Assembly (NCBI RefSeq): GCF_009811415.1
Contig: NZ_BLIG01000044.1
Coordinates: 1 to 64,000 of the forward strand
DNA length: 64,000 bases
Source of the DNA: Alteromonas sp. KUL106
GTDB taxonomy: Bacteria > Pseudomonadota > Gammaproteobacteria > Enterobacterales > Alteromonadaceae
Direction: 5' to 3'
Translations under genes and position numbers: made by a program
Notes under the pieces: generated by a model
Told to the model about the DNA's origin: nothing
Seen by the model: the letters and a program-made list of their open reading frames with translations, nothing else
Database searches by the model: none
Shown: piece by piece, positions 16,331 through 26,244 of the stretch
Numbering within the stretch: position 1 is the stretch's first letter
Layout: each line of letters opens with the position of its first letter

Positions 16331-18016
16331 ATGCTGGAAAAAATACCTGCCCCCACACCACGGGAAGAACTGCATGTCCTGGTTATAGATAATCAGGGGC
16401 TTGTTCACGATGTTATCGCATCGGCACTACATGAAATTGGAATTAAAAATGTCAGTAGTGCATTCAATGCGTTTCATGCAAAGCGACTTTGTGAATCGCG
16501 TCAGTATGATTTTGTCTTATTAGCTTTCAACGTTAGCCACGATAAAGATGGTTTTCATCTTTTTGAAGAGTTAAAGCACCTTAACCACATTAACGACACA
16601 ACGACAGTTGTGTTTCTCAGCGCGGAAACCTCTCCAGAGCTTGTTAATTGTATTGTTGAGCTTCAGCCAGATGATTTTTGGGTCAAACCCTTACAGCGAA
16701 ATAAGATTGAAACGCGATTAGAGTATTTGATTCAAATTCGTCTTAAGCTGCATAAAATGCTGTACTGTATGCAGATAGGCGATTACTCCACGGCCATGTA
16801 TTATGCGGAGAGGCAGTTAAAAGACCCATCGCTTTCTGAATATCACACCAGAATAAAGCGCCTTATTGGTGACTGTCTTTTACAGCTTCGCGATTATACA
16901 ACTGCAGAAGACTATTTCAGAGGCTTGTTGCAGAATATGGACCACGCATGGGTTCACATAGGTCTTACGCGGTCGCTATTGCGTCAAGACGAATTAGAAG
17001 AAGCACAGCTTCTCGTTGATGATTTGCTTCTGCGCCCTGACACACGCTTTTTAACGTTTGATTTACTCGCCCAGTATTTTATAGAGAAAGAACAGTTTGA
17101 TATTGCTTACGAGCAAATGAAGGAAGCAAGTCGACTTGCGCCCCGAAATATTGAGCGAAACAAGCGACTGTGGGACCTAGCTAGACTCAATCATGACAAG
17201 GTGGGGCAACTGTCAGCGGTACAAAATATGGCGAAGTTTGCGAAAAACTCAATTCATGACTCGCCGCAACTTACATTGAACGTCATTCGCTCCACGATAG
17301 ATTTGGCAACAAGTTTAGGTAATGCAGATACAGAAAAGTATCTTCAAAGAGCAGAGTCAGAGCTTGAGGAACTTAAAAGCCAAAAAGGTGTACAGAATCA
17401 GCTAAGTGAACAAATTGACGTGGTCAAAGCGCGGGTTCTTTGCCTGAGAGACGATAAAAAAAGTGCAGAGAAGCTGATGAAAGATCGCTCCGCTTCCACA
17501 GATGGTCTGTCTATGGAAGATAGTCTGGACAAAATGAAAGCGTTTCATGAACTCGGTATGCGCGAACACTGTGTAAGAATTTTAGATAAGCTAAGAAAGC
17601 AAATTGAAGGCGATACTTTTACTTCGCAAGTGGTGAATGAATACTTAAATCAAGAGTCGATTGAAAGAACTGAAATTCAGTTCACGACAAAGGAGCTTAA
17701 GCAAATGGCAGCGGTAAATTACAAAGAAAACCGTTTGCTACCTGCCTATAACAACTTGCGACAAGCGCTGACTTTATCGCCCAAAGATAAACAAATCGCG
17801 TTGAGTTTACTGAAAGTGATTACGCAAATTCACGTAGAAGATAACCTTACCGATGAACAAATGAAAATCGCAAAGCGTGCCGCAAAGCTCTTAAATGATA
17901 GCGGTTTATCAACGACTCAAGCAGAAAAGCGAGACCAGTATATCAAGATGATTGGTATTGAAGTTGATGACACCAAGGCGTCTGATTTAGTGGGGATGGT
18001 AGTGTCTAAAGCATAA
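16331..18016 (+). CDS. TPR protein with degenerate receiver domain
   Basis: A 561-aa cytoplasmic protein. Residues about 14-135 have a CheY-like fold, but the phospho-acceptor position is Ala65 (VLLAFNVSHDKDG) and the second acid of the usual pair is Asn (VIDNQ); the conserved Lys near 118 (WVKPL) is kept. It is therefore a pseudo-receiver, probably phosphorylation-independent. Residues about 145-300 and 440-540 are tetratricopeptide-like helices. Related receiver-TPR proteins with an intact Asp occur in Pseudomonas and Vibrio. No kinase is adjacent. Confidence 0.88.
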   Translation: MLEKIPAPTPREELHVLVIDNQGLVHDVIASALHEIGIKNVSSAFNAFHAKRLCESRQYDFVLLAFNVSHDKDGFHLFEELKHLNHINDTTTVVFLSAETSPELVNCIVELQPDDFWVKPLQRNKIETRLEYLIQIRLKLHKMLYCMQIGDYSTAMYYAERQLKDPSLSEYHTRIKRLIGDCLLQLRDYTTAEDYFRGLLQNMDHAWVHIGLTRSLLRQDELEEAQLLVDDLLLRPDTRFLTFDLLAQYFIEKEQFDIAYEQMKEASRLAPRNIERNKRLWDLARLNHDKVGQLSAVQNMAKFAKNSIHDSPQLTLNVIRSTIDLATSLGNADTEKYLQRAESELEELKSQKGVQNQLSEQIDVVKARVLCLRDDKKSAEKLMKDRSASTDGLSMEDSLDKMKAFHELGMREHCVRILDKLRKQIEGDTFTSQVVNEYLNQESIERTEIQFTTKELKQMAAVNYKENRLLPAYNNLRQALTLSPKDKQIALSLLKVITQIHVEDNLTDEQMKIAKRAAKLLNDSGLSTTQAEKRDQYIKMIGIEVDDTKASDLVGMVVSKA

Positions 18017-18060
18017 GCAGAGATGGCCTATTGGTTGCCCAGAAAGGTCGTTGCCCACAT

Positions 18061-18090
18061 AAAAAAGCTGCCGATTAAGGCAGCTTTTTA
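18061..18090. terminator. Bidirectional terminator between the TPR gene and exeM
   Basis: AAAAAAGCTGCC / GGCAGCTTTTT with a GATTAA loop. It serves both convergent genes. Confidence 0.9.
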
Positions 18091-18135
18091 TCGTAGTATT
18101 GCGTTAGACATCACAAATTGCGATGTATTTATCTT

Positions 18136-20727
18136 TTATGCTTTTTTCGTTTTGATACTATGTTGACGACGGCGAAAGCCTACCATTGCGGCTAGCAATG
18201 CAAGAATTCCTCCCATGGCTCCGCCTGAGCTATCACTGCTATCCGCTTCTTCTTCTTCAACAACGTCAGCCTGAAGGTCGAACGTGGCAATGAATGGGTC
18301 ATGATCAGAACTTCTAAACGGGCCCACGTCGGTGAATGCATAGCCGTCTTCATCGGGGTAAAAGCGCAATGCTTGGTCGTATTGCAACTGGTATGCTTCA
18401 ACCGAGTTGATATTCCAGTGCGCGCCATCAAGAGCGTCTGCAAGCATGGCATCACTCGCCAGAACGTGATCTAAACTACCCACTTGCTCAGTGCCGTAGA
18501 ACCAGTAAGAAAAGCCTTCTGCGTCGAATTCTTCAGCCAAGTTGTGATAACCAAACCCAGCTTCAACTTCAACGGATTCCCCTTCATCCATGCCAGTATT
18601 CACTGCGGTAGTGATAGTGTATCCACGAGTTTCAGGGGTGTAATTAGTAAGAACTGCTACTGGATCCTCAGCGCTATAGGCGTTCAAGTCACCCAAAATC
18701 ACCTTACGCTCTGGCAGACTTTCATCACTTAATGCAGTACCTAGTGTAATCGCTGCTGATACGCGAAGTGCGTTACAGCTGCCTTGAATGGTTGTGATTT
18801 CAGATGGGGACTCTGCAACGTCTTCAGCGCATTGACCACCTTTAGATTTAAAGTGATTCACAGCGACAAGAAAAGATTTACTGCTTTCAAGGTGCGAAAA
18901 AGATTGAAGTAGACTAGGGCGCATACGGGCCAGGCTATCTTCGTCAACTTGCTGCTCTGGCATGGCCACAACTATCGCATCACCTTCTGGCATGACTACA
19001 GAAGCTTTATACAACAGGCCTACAGTAATAGCGTCTGTTCCAATTTCACTGCCATCATTGGTAGCGATAAATGCGTATTGTTCGGTTTCAGCGAGTTCGG
19101 CATTGATGGCATTAACAAGAGACTGGATGGCACTATCTTCACCAAAACCATCGTTTTCAATTTCCATTAAACCGACAACGTCAGCATTAAGGTTAACAAT
19201 GGCTTCTACGATACGGCCTTGTTGTAATTCAAACGCCACGTCGTCCTTTGCACCACGGTTTCCATCATAATCGAACGTGACATCGCCATTCTCGTCTACT
19301 TCGCCATTAAAATAGTTAAGTACATTGAAGGTGGCAATGGATAGGTTGCCTTCTGCGACGACAGGGTTAGCTTCACGAGAAGACGTTACTTCAATAACCT
19401 CGCTTGGATTAATTCTGTATGTACCGAAACTGTAGTTGAGTGGGCCCGATGCCGAAACAGCATCGCCAATACGAATCGCGTTGGCGTAGCTGAAGGTAGG
19501 GAAGTAACTCAATGCATCTGGGTACTGTGAGCTGCTGTTATCTTCAATGGTAAGAAGGCTCGTCTCACTCGCTTCTTCAGCAGCTGCGTAAGCCTCCGAG
19601 AGTGGAGCCGCCATGTCGCTCGGTTGGCGTTTAATTGTGTCACTCACAACAATTTCGCCGAAGCGCCACAAGTTGTTAGTGCTTGTCACGGTTGCATTAC
19701 TAATGCTTACTACCATGCCTTCAACGGTTTCAAGGTCAATGTCGTATGGCATAGAGATCGCTACCGCCGTAACTGCGTCTGCAGTTCCACAATCAATTGC
19801 TGTAACATCGCTATCCATGGCAAGGGTTGTCATGCCGTAGTTCTCTTCTACTTCACCATAAAGGCGAACTACGCTGCCAGTTGCAACTTCTACGTTACCT
19901 TCTACGAAAAGGCCTTCAGAAGTCACATCGAGAGCGTCATAATCTGACGCTTCTTCTTGTATAAAGAAACCGCCCGCGCGAGTGCCTGTCACGATGGCTT
20001 CGACAATGACACTGTTGCCTACTTCTGCAGAGGCGCTTTCACTGCCTTGAATAGCACTAATCAGTGTTGCGTCATCGCCACAAACACCCAATTCAACGGC
20101 GGGTTCCTCTGGAACGTCTACAACATCACCGCCATCAGTGGTAAAAGTAGCCGCAGGAAAAGGGGTTGCAGCGTCGGTGTTTGTCGTTGAACCGTCAAGT
20201 GCATCAACCCCACTGAATGTCCAGTTTGCTGAATCGAAGTTGCCGCCATTGGCTGTTTTGCCAGAATTTCGGTAGGCCCATCCATCGAGATATTCCCAGG
20301 CTGTGCCGGTTCCGTCGGTATTAATATCGCCAAATGTGTCTATTACGCTGCCATTTTTAAAAAGCTCTACGGCATCATCGCCGTTAATCGCCATTGACGA
20401 GCTGTCATAATCGGGCGCTAAGCCAAAAAATGCAGTAAACCCATCTACTTCTGAAGCGACGTAGATATAGCTTCCTGCAGTAGCAGCGACACCGGCTGGA
20501 AAAGTGAATTCTTCACCATCAGTGCCGTCACCATTATTGGCTGAGCCGATACCGTAAATCGACAAGTCAGCAATGTCGTTCACAACGAAAAGTTCAACCG
20601 CTTTTGGAACACCGCCACTTAGCGGTCCATCGATAACACCGCTGATAACTAAATCGTTAGCGTTAACCGAGGTAGTAGAAAGTGCAGACAAGATCCCTGC
20701 AGATAGTAAAGTTAATGATGCTCTCAC
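18136..20727 (-). CDS. exeM: ExeM/NucH-type extracellular nuclease with GlyGly-CTERM
   Basis: An 863-aa secreted nuclease. It has a Sec signal peptide (cleavage after VNA near residue 23) and an N-terminal lamin-tail-like domain (VISGVIDGPL, VELFVVND). An OB-like region follows (about 215-430). The C-terminal endonuclease/exonuclease/phosphatase domain (about 465-815) has catalytic motifs FNVLNYFNG, GLMEIEND, VNHFKSKGG, LGDLNAYSAEDP and SSDHDPF. The end is Ser/Asp-rich, then a hydrophobic helix and RRR: a GlyGly-CTERM signal, read by rhombosortase after type II secretion. The likely role is extracellular DNA use as a phosphorus source or biofilm turnover. It is monocistronic. Confidence 0.93.
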   Translation of the reverse strand: MRASLTLLSAGILSALSTTSVNANDLVISGVIDGPLSGGVPKAVELFVVNDIADLSIYGIGSANNGDGTDGEEFTFPAGVAATAGSYIYVASEVDGFTAFFGLAPDYDSSSMAINGDDAVELFKNGSVIDTFGDINTDGTGTAWEYLDGWAYRNSGKTANGGNFDSANWTFSGVDALDGSTTNTDAATPFPAATFTTDGGDVVDVPEEPAVELGVCGDDATLISAIQGSESASAEVGNSVIVEAIVTGTRAGGFFIQEEASDYDALDVTSEGLFVEGNVEVATGSVVRLYGEVEENYGMTTLAMDSDVTAIDCGTADAVTAVAISMPYDIDLETVEGMVVSISNATVTSTNNLWRFGEIVVSDTIKRQPSDMAAPLSEAYAAAEEASETSLLTIEDNSSSQYPDALSYFPTFSYANAIRIGDAVSASGPLNYSFGTYRINPSEVIEVTSSREANPVVAEGNLSIATFNVLNYFNGEVDENGDVTFDYDGNRGAKDDVAFELQQGRIVEAIVNLNADVVGLMEIENDGFGEDSAIQSLVNAINAELAETEQYAFIATNDGSEIGTDAITVGLLYKASVVMPEGDAIVVAMPEQQVDEDSLARMRPSLLQSFSHLESSKSFLVAVNHFKSKGGQCAEDVAESPSEITTIQGSCNALRVSAAITLGTALSDESLPERKVILGDLNAYSAEDPVAVLTNYTPETRGYTITTAVNTGMDEGESVEVEAGFGYHNLAEEFDAEGFSYWFYGTEQVGSLDHVLASDAMLADALDGAHWNINSVEAYQLQYDQALRFYPDEDGYAFTDVGPFRSSDHDPFIATFDLQADVVEEEEADSSDSSGGAMGGILALLAAMVGFRRRQHSIKTKKA

Positions 20728-21548
20728 GGCATTTTCCCTTTGTAGTTTTCATTATTTTTAAATCACACGGGTATTTACGTTTCGTTTTCGACACGAAGCG
20801 CCCCTCTTTGTGATGTGCAATTTTTTATTGCTGTACTACAGTAATAGGGTTCTTGATGGGTAGGAATGACTCAACCTTATTCAAGCTGTTTTTAGGAAAA
20901 ATATTATAAATCATCGACTTAGGTTTGATGGGTAAGTTTATTTGTGCTTATGTTTCTTATCAAAAGACACCATGACACAATAAATAAAGCTAGATAAACG
21001 TTTTTTAAGACCCTATGTGCCGCTTACAAGTTGCAGATTGACTACCAGTGTCTCTACAGATTGTTCACCTTCGTCAACTACCTGTTCTGTTTACAGATTT
21101 TAGTTTTCTAAATCAGTCGCAAACCTTTATATAGGTGTTTTTTGTGTAAGGCGTTAAATGCATGTTGTTTTTCAATATGGGCAATATTCCTTGTTAGATA
21201 CTTACGTCGATACGTCGCCAAACACTCTTCGGTATCCTTTTATTCATCATATATTGAAGCATAGTCTTTAAATCTGTTTTTAAGCCCACACCTAATGAAG
21301 CTAGTGTGGTTTGTCAATTATGAACACGCAGCGATTTTTCAATTCAATAATTTGATTAAGCGATTCATTTTTACCAATTAGTTTTTTTTGACAGAGCGCG
21401 CTATTCTTGTCACCAGTTTCGAAGAGACGGGGTTTTAACTTCTGTGCTTAAATCACAAAAAGATAAAACTTTGTCCCTACATCAAACGTAAAATTGACAT
21501 CGCAGGTAATAAACCAGCGACTAATTTAAACCAAATGGAGAATTAAAC
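20728..21548. other. 820-bp intergenic region between exeM and ahpC
   Basis: No open frame here looks like protein. A 6-bp hairpin (21286-21291/21304-21309) and TTGACA at 21494-21499 are visible, the latter a possible ahpC -35 without a good -10 at normal spacing. An OxyR site would be expected here, but I cannot identify one with confidence. Confidence 0.5.
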
Positions 21549-22112
21549 ATGGCATTGATCAATACTGCTATTAAACCTTTTAAAGCAACAGCATTCAAAG
21601 ATGGCGAGTTTGTTGATGTAAGCAGCGAAGACATCAAAGGTAAATGGGCAGTTTTCGTATTTTATCCAGCTGACTTTACGTTCGTTTGCCCAACAGAGCT
21701 TGGTGATATTGCTGACAAATACGAAGAGCTTCAGTCTCGTGGCGTTGAAGTATTCTCAGTTTCTACTGATACACACTTCACTCACAAAGCGTGGCACGAT
21801 TCTTCAGAAACGATTAACAAGATCAAGTTTGCAATGATTGGTGACCCAACGGGCGAAATCACTCGCAACTTCGATTGTATGCGTGAAACAATGGGCCTAG
21901 CTGACCGTGCAACATTTGTTGTTGACCCAGAAGGTATCATTCAAGCGATGGAAATCACTGCTGAAGGTATTGGCCGTGATGCAGACGATTTAGTTCGCAA
22001 AGTAAAAGCTGCGCAATACGTTGCCAATAATCCTGGCGAAGTGTGCCCAGCAAAATGGAAAGAAGGCGAAGCGACCCTTGCACCTTCACTAGACCTAGTT
22101 GGCAAAATTTAA
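21549..22112 (+). CDS. ahpC: Alkyl hydroperoxide reductase subunit C (typical 2-Cys peroxiredoxin)
   Basis: A 187-aa cytoplasmic peroxidase that reduces H2O2, organic peroxides and peroxynitrite. Peroxidatic Cys47 is in DFTFVCPTE and resolving Cys166 in GEVCPAKW. ATGGAGAATTAAAC supplies the ribosome binding site. It is followed by its reductase ahpF with a strong hairpin between them, a usual way to keep AhpC more abundant than AhpF. Confidence 0.98.
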   Translation: MALINTAIKPFKATAFKDGEFVDVSSEDIKGKWAVFVFYPADFTFVCPTELGDIADKYEELQSRGVEVFSVSTDTHFTHKAWHDSSETINKIKFAMIGDPTGEITRNFDCMRETMGLADRATFVVDPEGIIQAMEITAEGIGRDADDLVRKVKAAQYVANNPGEVCPAKWKEGEATLAPSLDLVGKI

Positions 22113-22177
22113 GCAACGTGCTTGATGCCTAATACGATAGCGCTATTTAACCGTTAAATATTAGGCAATTCGTTAGT

Positions 22178-22199
22178 AGGGAGTGGGCCTCCACTCCCT
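22178..22199 (+). other. Perfect 9-bp hairpin between ahpC and ahpF
   Basis: AGGGAGTGG (22178-22186) pairs with CCACTCCCT (22191-22199) around a GCCT loop, without a T run. It may protect the ahpC mRNA 3' end or partly attenuate ahpF. Confidence 0.55.
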
Positions 22200-22285
22200 G
22201 ATATTTAATCCCAATTTCCGCTTATAAGTTGACCTTAATAAAAGGTCGGCGGGGATAGGCGTGTCGAAAATAAGGCAGATTAACC

Positions 22286-23875
22286 GTGTTAACTAAAGAA
22301 ATTTTACAAGCATTGAAATCATACACTGAATCAATGCAGAAAAACGTAACCTTTGTCGTGCAGACCGGTGAACATAGCAAGCGTGAAGAACTTGTTAAGT
22401 TTCTGTCCGACATTGCTTCGGTAAGCGAGAAACTCAGCGTTGAAGAGCGCGAAACAAATGGCGAATTACGCAGTTCTGTCAGCTTTTTACTGGAAGCTGA
22501 TGGCGAAGACACAGGGATCCGTTTTTCCGGTATTCCAGGCGGCCATGAATTTAACTCTTTGGTGCTTGCTATGCTTCACGCAGCGGGCACGGAACTTAAG
22601 CTTGATAATAGCGTTAAGGCGATGGTTAAAGCGGTGAACGAACCACTTAATTTTGAAGTGTTCATTAGCTTAAGCTGCCACAACTGCCCTGAGGTTGTCC
22701 AAGCTCTCAACCAATTCGCGCTGATTAACCCTCACATCAAGACCGAAATGATTGATGGTGGGCTTTATCAAAATGTCATTCAAGAGCGCGATATTCAAGG
22801 CGTGCCGAGCGTATACCTTAATGGCGAGTTATTTGCGAATGGTAAAGTTGATGCCTCTGTACTTATCAATAAATTGATCGAACGTGATCCTAGCCTGAAG
22901 CAAGCTAATAAAGGAGACGCGTTACCCCTTCAAGACGTTACCGTTATTGGCGGTGGGCCTGCTGGTGTTGCTTCGGCAATATACAGTGCTCGAAAAGGGC
23001 TAAAAGTCGCGGTAATTGCAGAGACGTTCGGTGGTCAAGTTAAAGACACCATGGGTATTGAAAACTTAATTTCAGTACCTAAAACAACAGGCCCGGAACT
23101 TGTTGGTAATTTGATGGAGCACGTACGCGATTACGACATCACGCTCAAAGAACACGTGCGCGTTGACAGTATAGAAAAAGGTAATATTAAGACCATTACG
23201 CTTTCATCGGGAGAGCAGATACGTACGCGTAGTATCATTGTAGCGACGGGTGCGCGCTGGAGAGAATTAGGCGTACCAGGAGAAAAAGAAAATATTGGTA
23301 ATGGCGTAGCCTACTGCCCACACTGTGATGGTCCATTCTTTAAAGGAAAAGACGTAGCGGTTATTGGGGGTGGTAATTCGGGTATTGAAGCGGCACTTGA
23401 TTTGGCAGGCATTGTGAAGTCGGTAACAGTGTTCGAATTTATGCCAGAATTAAAGGCGGATAAGGTCCTTATCGACCAAGCGAAAAAGCGCGACAATATC
23501 ACCATTATTAAAAATGCGGCAACGCGCCAAATTATTGCTGAAAACGGTAAAGTGAACGCTATTGAATACCAAGACCGTTCAACCAATGAAGTACATACCC
23601 GCGAATTAGCCGGTGTGTTCGTTCAAATCGGTCTAGTGCCTAACAGCCAGTTTATGAAAGATACGGTGGAAATGACACAGTACGGCGAAATCATTGTCGA
23701 CAGTAAGTGTCACACGTCTGAGCCAGGCATATTTGCCGCGGGTGATGTGACAACCGTGCCTTATAAGCAAATAGTGATATCGATGGGCGAGGGGGCTAAA
23801 GCTTCACTTGCTGCATTTGAATACCTGCTTAGCCATGAAGTGACAGAAACACAAAGCGAGAGCGAAGCAGCGTAA
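22286..23875 (+). CDS. ahpF: Alkyl hydroperoxide reductase subunit F
   Basis: A 529-aa FAD-dependent NAD(P)H:AhpC disulfide reductase of normal length. The N-terminal double thioredoxin-fold domain carries the C131-x-x-C134 centre (SCHNC). The flavoprotein part carries an FAD site (VIGGGPAGVASA), the second redox centre C344-x-x-C347 (CPHCDG) and an NAD site (VIGGGNSGIEAA). It regenerates AhpC. It is in the same direction as ahpC, 173 nt downstream. Confidence 0.98.
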   Translation: MLTKEILQALKSYTESMQKNVTFVVQTGEHSKREELVKFLSDIASVSEKLSVEERETNGELRSSVSFLLEADGEDTGIRFSGIPGGHEFNSLVLAMLHAAGTELKLDNSVKAMVKAVNEPLNFEVFISLSCHNCPEVVQALNQFALINPHIKTEMIDGGLYQNVIQERDIQGVPSVYLNGELFANGKVDASVLINKLIERDPSLKQANKGDALPLQDVTVIGGGPAGVASAIYSARKGLKVAVIAETFGGQVKDTMGIENLISVPKTTGPELVGNLMEHVRDYDITLKEHVRVDSIEKGNIKTITLSSGEQIRTRSIIVATGARWRELGVPGEKENIGNGVAYCPHCDGPFFKGKDVAVIGGGNSGIEAALDLAGIVKSVTVFEFMPELKADKVLIDQAKKRDNITIIKNAATRQIIAENGKVNAIEYQDRSTNEVHTRELAGVFVQIGLVPNSQFMKDTVEMTQYGEIIVDSKCHTSEPGIFAAGDVTTVPYKQIVISMGEGAKASLAAFEYLLSHEVTETQSESEAA

Positions 23876-23903
23876 GCGAATAGCACGCCTAGTGCATTTT
23901 TCC

Positions 23904-23938
23904 AAAAACCGAACTCATTCAGTGAGTTCGGTTTTTTT
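23904..23938 (+). terminator. Terminator of ahpCF
   Basis: AAAACCGAACTCA / TGAGTTCGGTTTT stem with a TTCAG loop and T7. Confidence 0.92.
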
Positions 23939-23978
23939 ATGCGCAGAACGAACATCAAAAATGCGTAATTAATAATGT

Positions 23979-23999
23979 AAATGATAAGGGTTCTCATTT
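23979..23999 (+). promoter_or_regulatory. Fur box upstream of the siderophore receptor operon
   Basis: AAATGATAAgggTTCTCATTT is an imperfect 21-bp palindrome close to the Fur consensus of repeated GATAAT hexamers. It sits 104 bp before the TonB receptor start, as expected for iron repression. Confidence 0.7.
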
Positions 24000-24102
24000 G
24001 ATTAAATTTTTGGTAACGTAGACTTAAGTATTAAGTGCCTACCGATTTAGCGGGTTTAGCGCTGTGCTTTTTCTCGCTGAAAATTAATGACAGAAATTAC
24101 GC

Positions 24103-26235
24103 ATGAACAAAATATTTTTACCATTGTCCTTAACGACGCTCTTAGTTTCTCCCCTTTACGCACAAGAATCAAACGTTGCTGCTGAAGAGCGCGACGACGA
24201 AATCACCATAGAAAAAGTTGAAATTGTGGGCAAGCGAAGTCCCTTTGGTGCGACGAAAACTAACACGCCAATTGTTGATCTCGCACGTACGATTTCAATT
24301 GAGACTGCCTTAGACTTAAAACAAAAAGGGGTATTAAATTTATCTCAATCTGCCACTTATATGGCAGGTGTAACGGGCGAGTCTTACGGTTACGCCACCC
24401 GAGTCGACTCCATATCGTCTAGAGGGTTAAGCATTCCGCGTTATCGAGACTCAATCCAAGAGTTGTTTGGCAGTTACAACTCTACGCGCGCTGAAATCTA
24501 TACAATGGAACAAGTGGAATTGCTCAAAGGGCCTGCTTCTGTGCTTTACGGGCAAGGTTCTCCGGGCGGCATCATAAATTACGTATCTAAAACACCCACG
24601 CTAGGAAAAGGTAGCGAAGTCGTGCTGTCCTACGGTAATTTCGAGCGCGCACAAGTTGGCGTAGATGTAAACGGCAGCCTATCTGATGATGACAAATGGG
24701 TAGGGCGCTTTGTTGGTATTTATCGTAACGCTGACTCTCAGGTTGATTACGTGAGTGATGACACGCAAGTCTTGATGCCGTCACTTTCGTTTATGCCTTC
24801 AGACAATACGACGCTCACGTTGATTGGATTATTTCAAGATACAGATAGCGACACGGCCGCACAGTTTATTCCCGTAGAAGGCACATTGTTGCCCTTAACT
24901 GACGGGACCTACTTACCCGACCAAGATGTTTACGCTGGCGAGCCGGAATTTAATAAATTCGATACCAAGTCTAATCAAGTTACGTTGCTCGGTGAGCACT
25001 TCATTAACGATTCAACCTCGGTTTCATTTACCGCGCTGTGGCGAGATGGCGAAGCCGACTACCATCAAGCATGGCCCACCTTTACTGGCGGCACGCGATA
25101 TCTCAACGCATTCGTAGGGGCACCTGTGGCTCCTACGGATACCTTTGTTCCTAGAACCTTTTATCAGGCAGACAATACGTTTAATCAACACGCTTTTGAT
25201 GTGCGTGTAAACAAACGGTTTGCAACAGGTTCGTTCGAACATGAGTTGCTGGGAGGTGTGCAATACCAACACGTAAAAACCGACGCCAACTCTGCCTACT
25301 ATGCAGGTGGCGGGGTATTACAAGGTGACTTTAGATACATTTTGGACTTGGCCAACCCAGTTTACACTGGCGCGCCAGAACAAGCGGTTTTCGATGCGAT
25401 ATACAACGATGCACCTGAACAAACTGTCTCGGATACCGGTTTATATCTATCCGATCAGGTTTCCTTTGACAACTGGCGAATTACATTGGGGTTGCGTCAC
25501 GATCGCGTTGACAATGACACGGGTTTAGCAGAGCAGGAAGACACACAAACGTCCTATTCAGCTGGCGTTCTGTATCGCTTTGACAATGGCATTTCGCCTT
25601 ATCTTAGCTACGCTGAATCATTCGAGACCGTAGTGGGATTAGATGATGACAATAACCAGCTCAAACCTGAAGAAGGCCGTCAATATGAGGCTGGAATCAA
25701 GTATGAGTTATCTGCAATACCAGGCTTTATCACACTGGCGTATTACGATATAGAAGTGTCAAATCTTCCTAACCCAAATGGTTTACCAGACGAAGCAGCG
25801 CAACAGCAGGGCGTTACAAACATCGAAGGTATTGAGCTTGAAGGACGTTTAGATTTTGGCGAGATAACAGCACAGTTTTCGGCCTCGCTTATGGATGCAG
25901 ACGATCCCAATGGCTTCTCGCTGTCGGCTCAGCCAGATAGCAATGCCTCTGTGTGGGTAAATTACTCTCCGCTTGAGATTGAAGCACTGACTGTTGGGGC
26001 AGGCATTCGCTACGTCGGGGAATCAGTTTCTGAAAACGGTGAAATTCGTTATGAAACACCCAGCTACACTTTGGGCGACGTGATGGTGGCATATGATCTG
26101 TCAAACAATATCAATTTGCAGCTGAATGTAAGAAATGTGACCGATGAAAAGTATCTCACGTCTTGTTTATTCCGAGGTGACTGTTTTCCCGGTGTACGCA
26201 GAACGGTTAACGCATCGCTTACCTATTCGTTTTAA
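24103..26235 (+). CDS. TonB-dependent siderophore receptor
   Basis: A 710-aa outer-membrane receptor. It has a signal peptide ending SPLYA near residue 20. The plug domain (about 55-165) includes ISSRGLSIPRYRDSIQE and VELLKGPASVLYGQGSPGGIINYVSK, typical of FpvA/FhuA-like ferric-siderophore receptors. The 22-strand barrel ends with the C-terminal Phe (TVNASLTYSF). It is first gene of a three-gene operon with a small membrane protein and a PepSY protein, behind a Fur box. The exact siderophore cannot be told from sequence. Confidence 0.94.
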   Translation: MNKIFLPLSLTTLLVSPLYAQESNVAAEERDDEITIEKVEIVGKRSPFGATKTNTPIVDLARTISIETALDLKQKGVLNLSQSATYMAGVTGESYGYATRVDSISSRGLSIPRYRDSIQELFGSYNSTRAEIYTMEQVELLKGPASVLYGQGSPGGIINYVSKTPTLGKGSEVVLSYGNFERAQVGVDVNGSLSDDDKWVGRFVGIYRNADSQVDYVSDDTQVLMPSLSFMPSDNTTLTLIGLFQDTDSDTAAQFIPVEGTLLPLTDGTYLPDQDVYAGEPEFNKFDTKSNQVTLLGEHFINDSTSVSFTALWRDGEADYHQAWPTFTGGTRYLNAFVGAPVAPTDTFVPRTFYQADNTFNQHAFDVRVNKRFATGSFEHELLGGVQYQHVKTDANSAYYAGGGVLQGDFRYILDLANPVYTGAPEQAVFDAIYNDAPEQTVSDTGLYLSDQVSFDNWRITLGLRHDRVDNDTGLAEQEDTQTSYSAGVLYRFDNGISPYLSYAESFETVVGLDDDNNQLKPEEGRQYEAGIKYELSAIPGFITLAYYDIEVSNLPNPNGLPDEAAQQQGVTNIEGIELEGRLDFGEITAQFSASLMDADDPNGFSLSAQPDSNASVWVNYSPLEIEALTVGAGIRYVGESVSENGEIRYETPSYTLGDVMVAYDLSNNINLQLNVRNVTDEKYLTSCLFRGDCFPGVRRTVNASLTYSF

Positions 26236-26244
26236 GGAATTATC

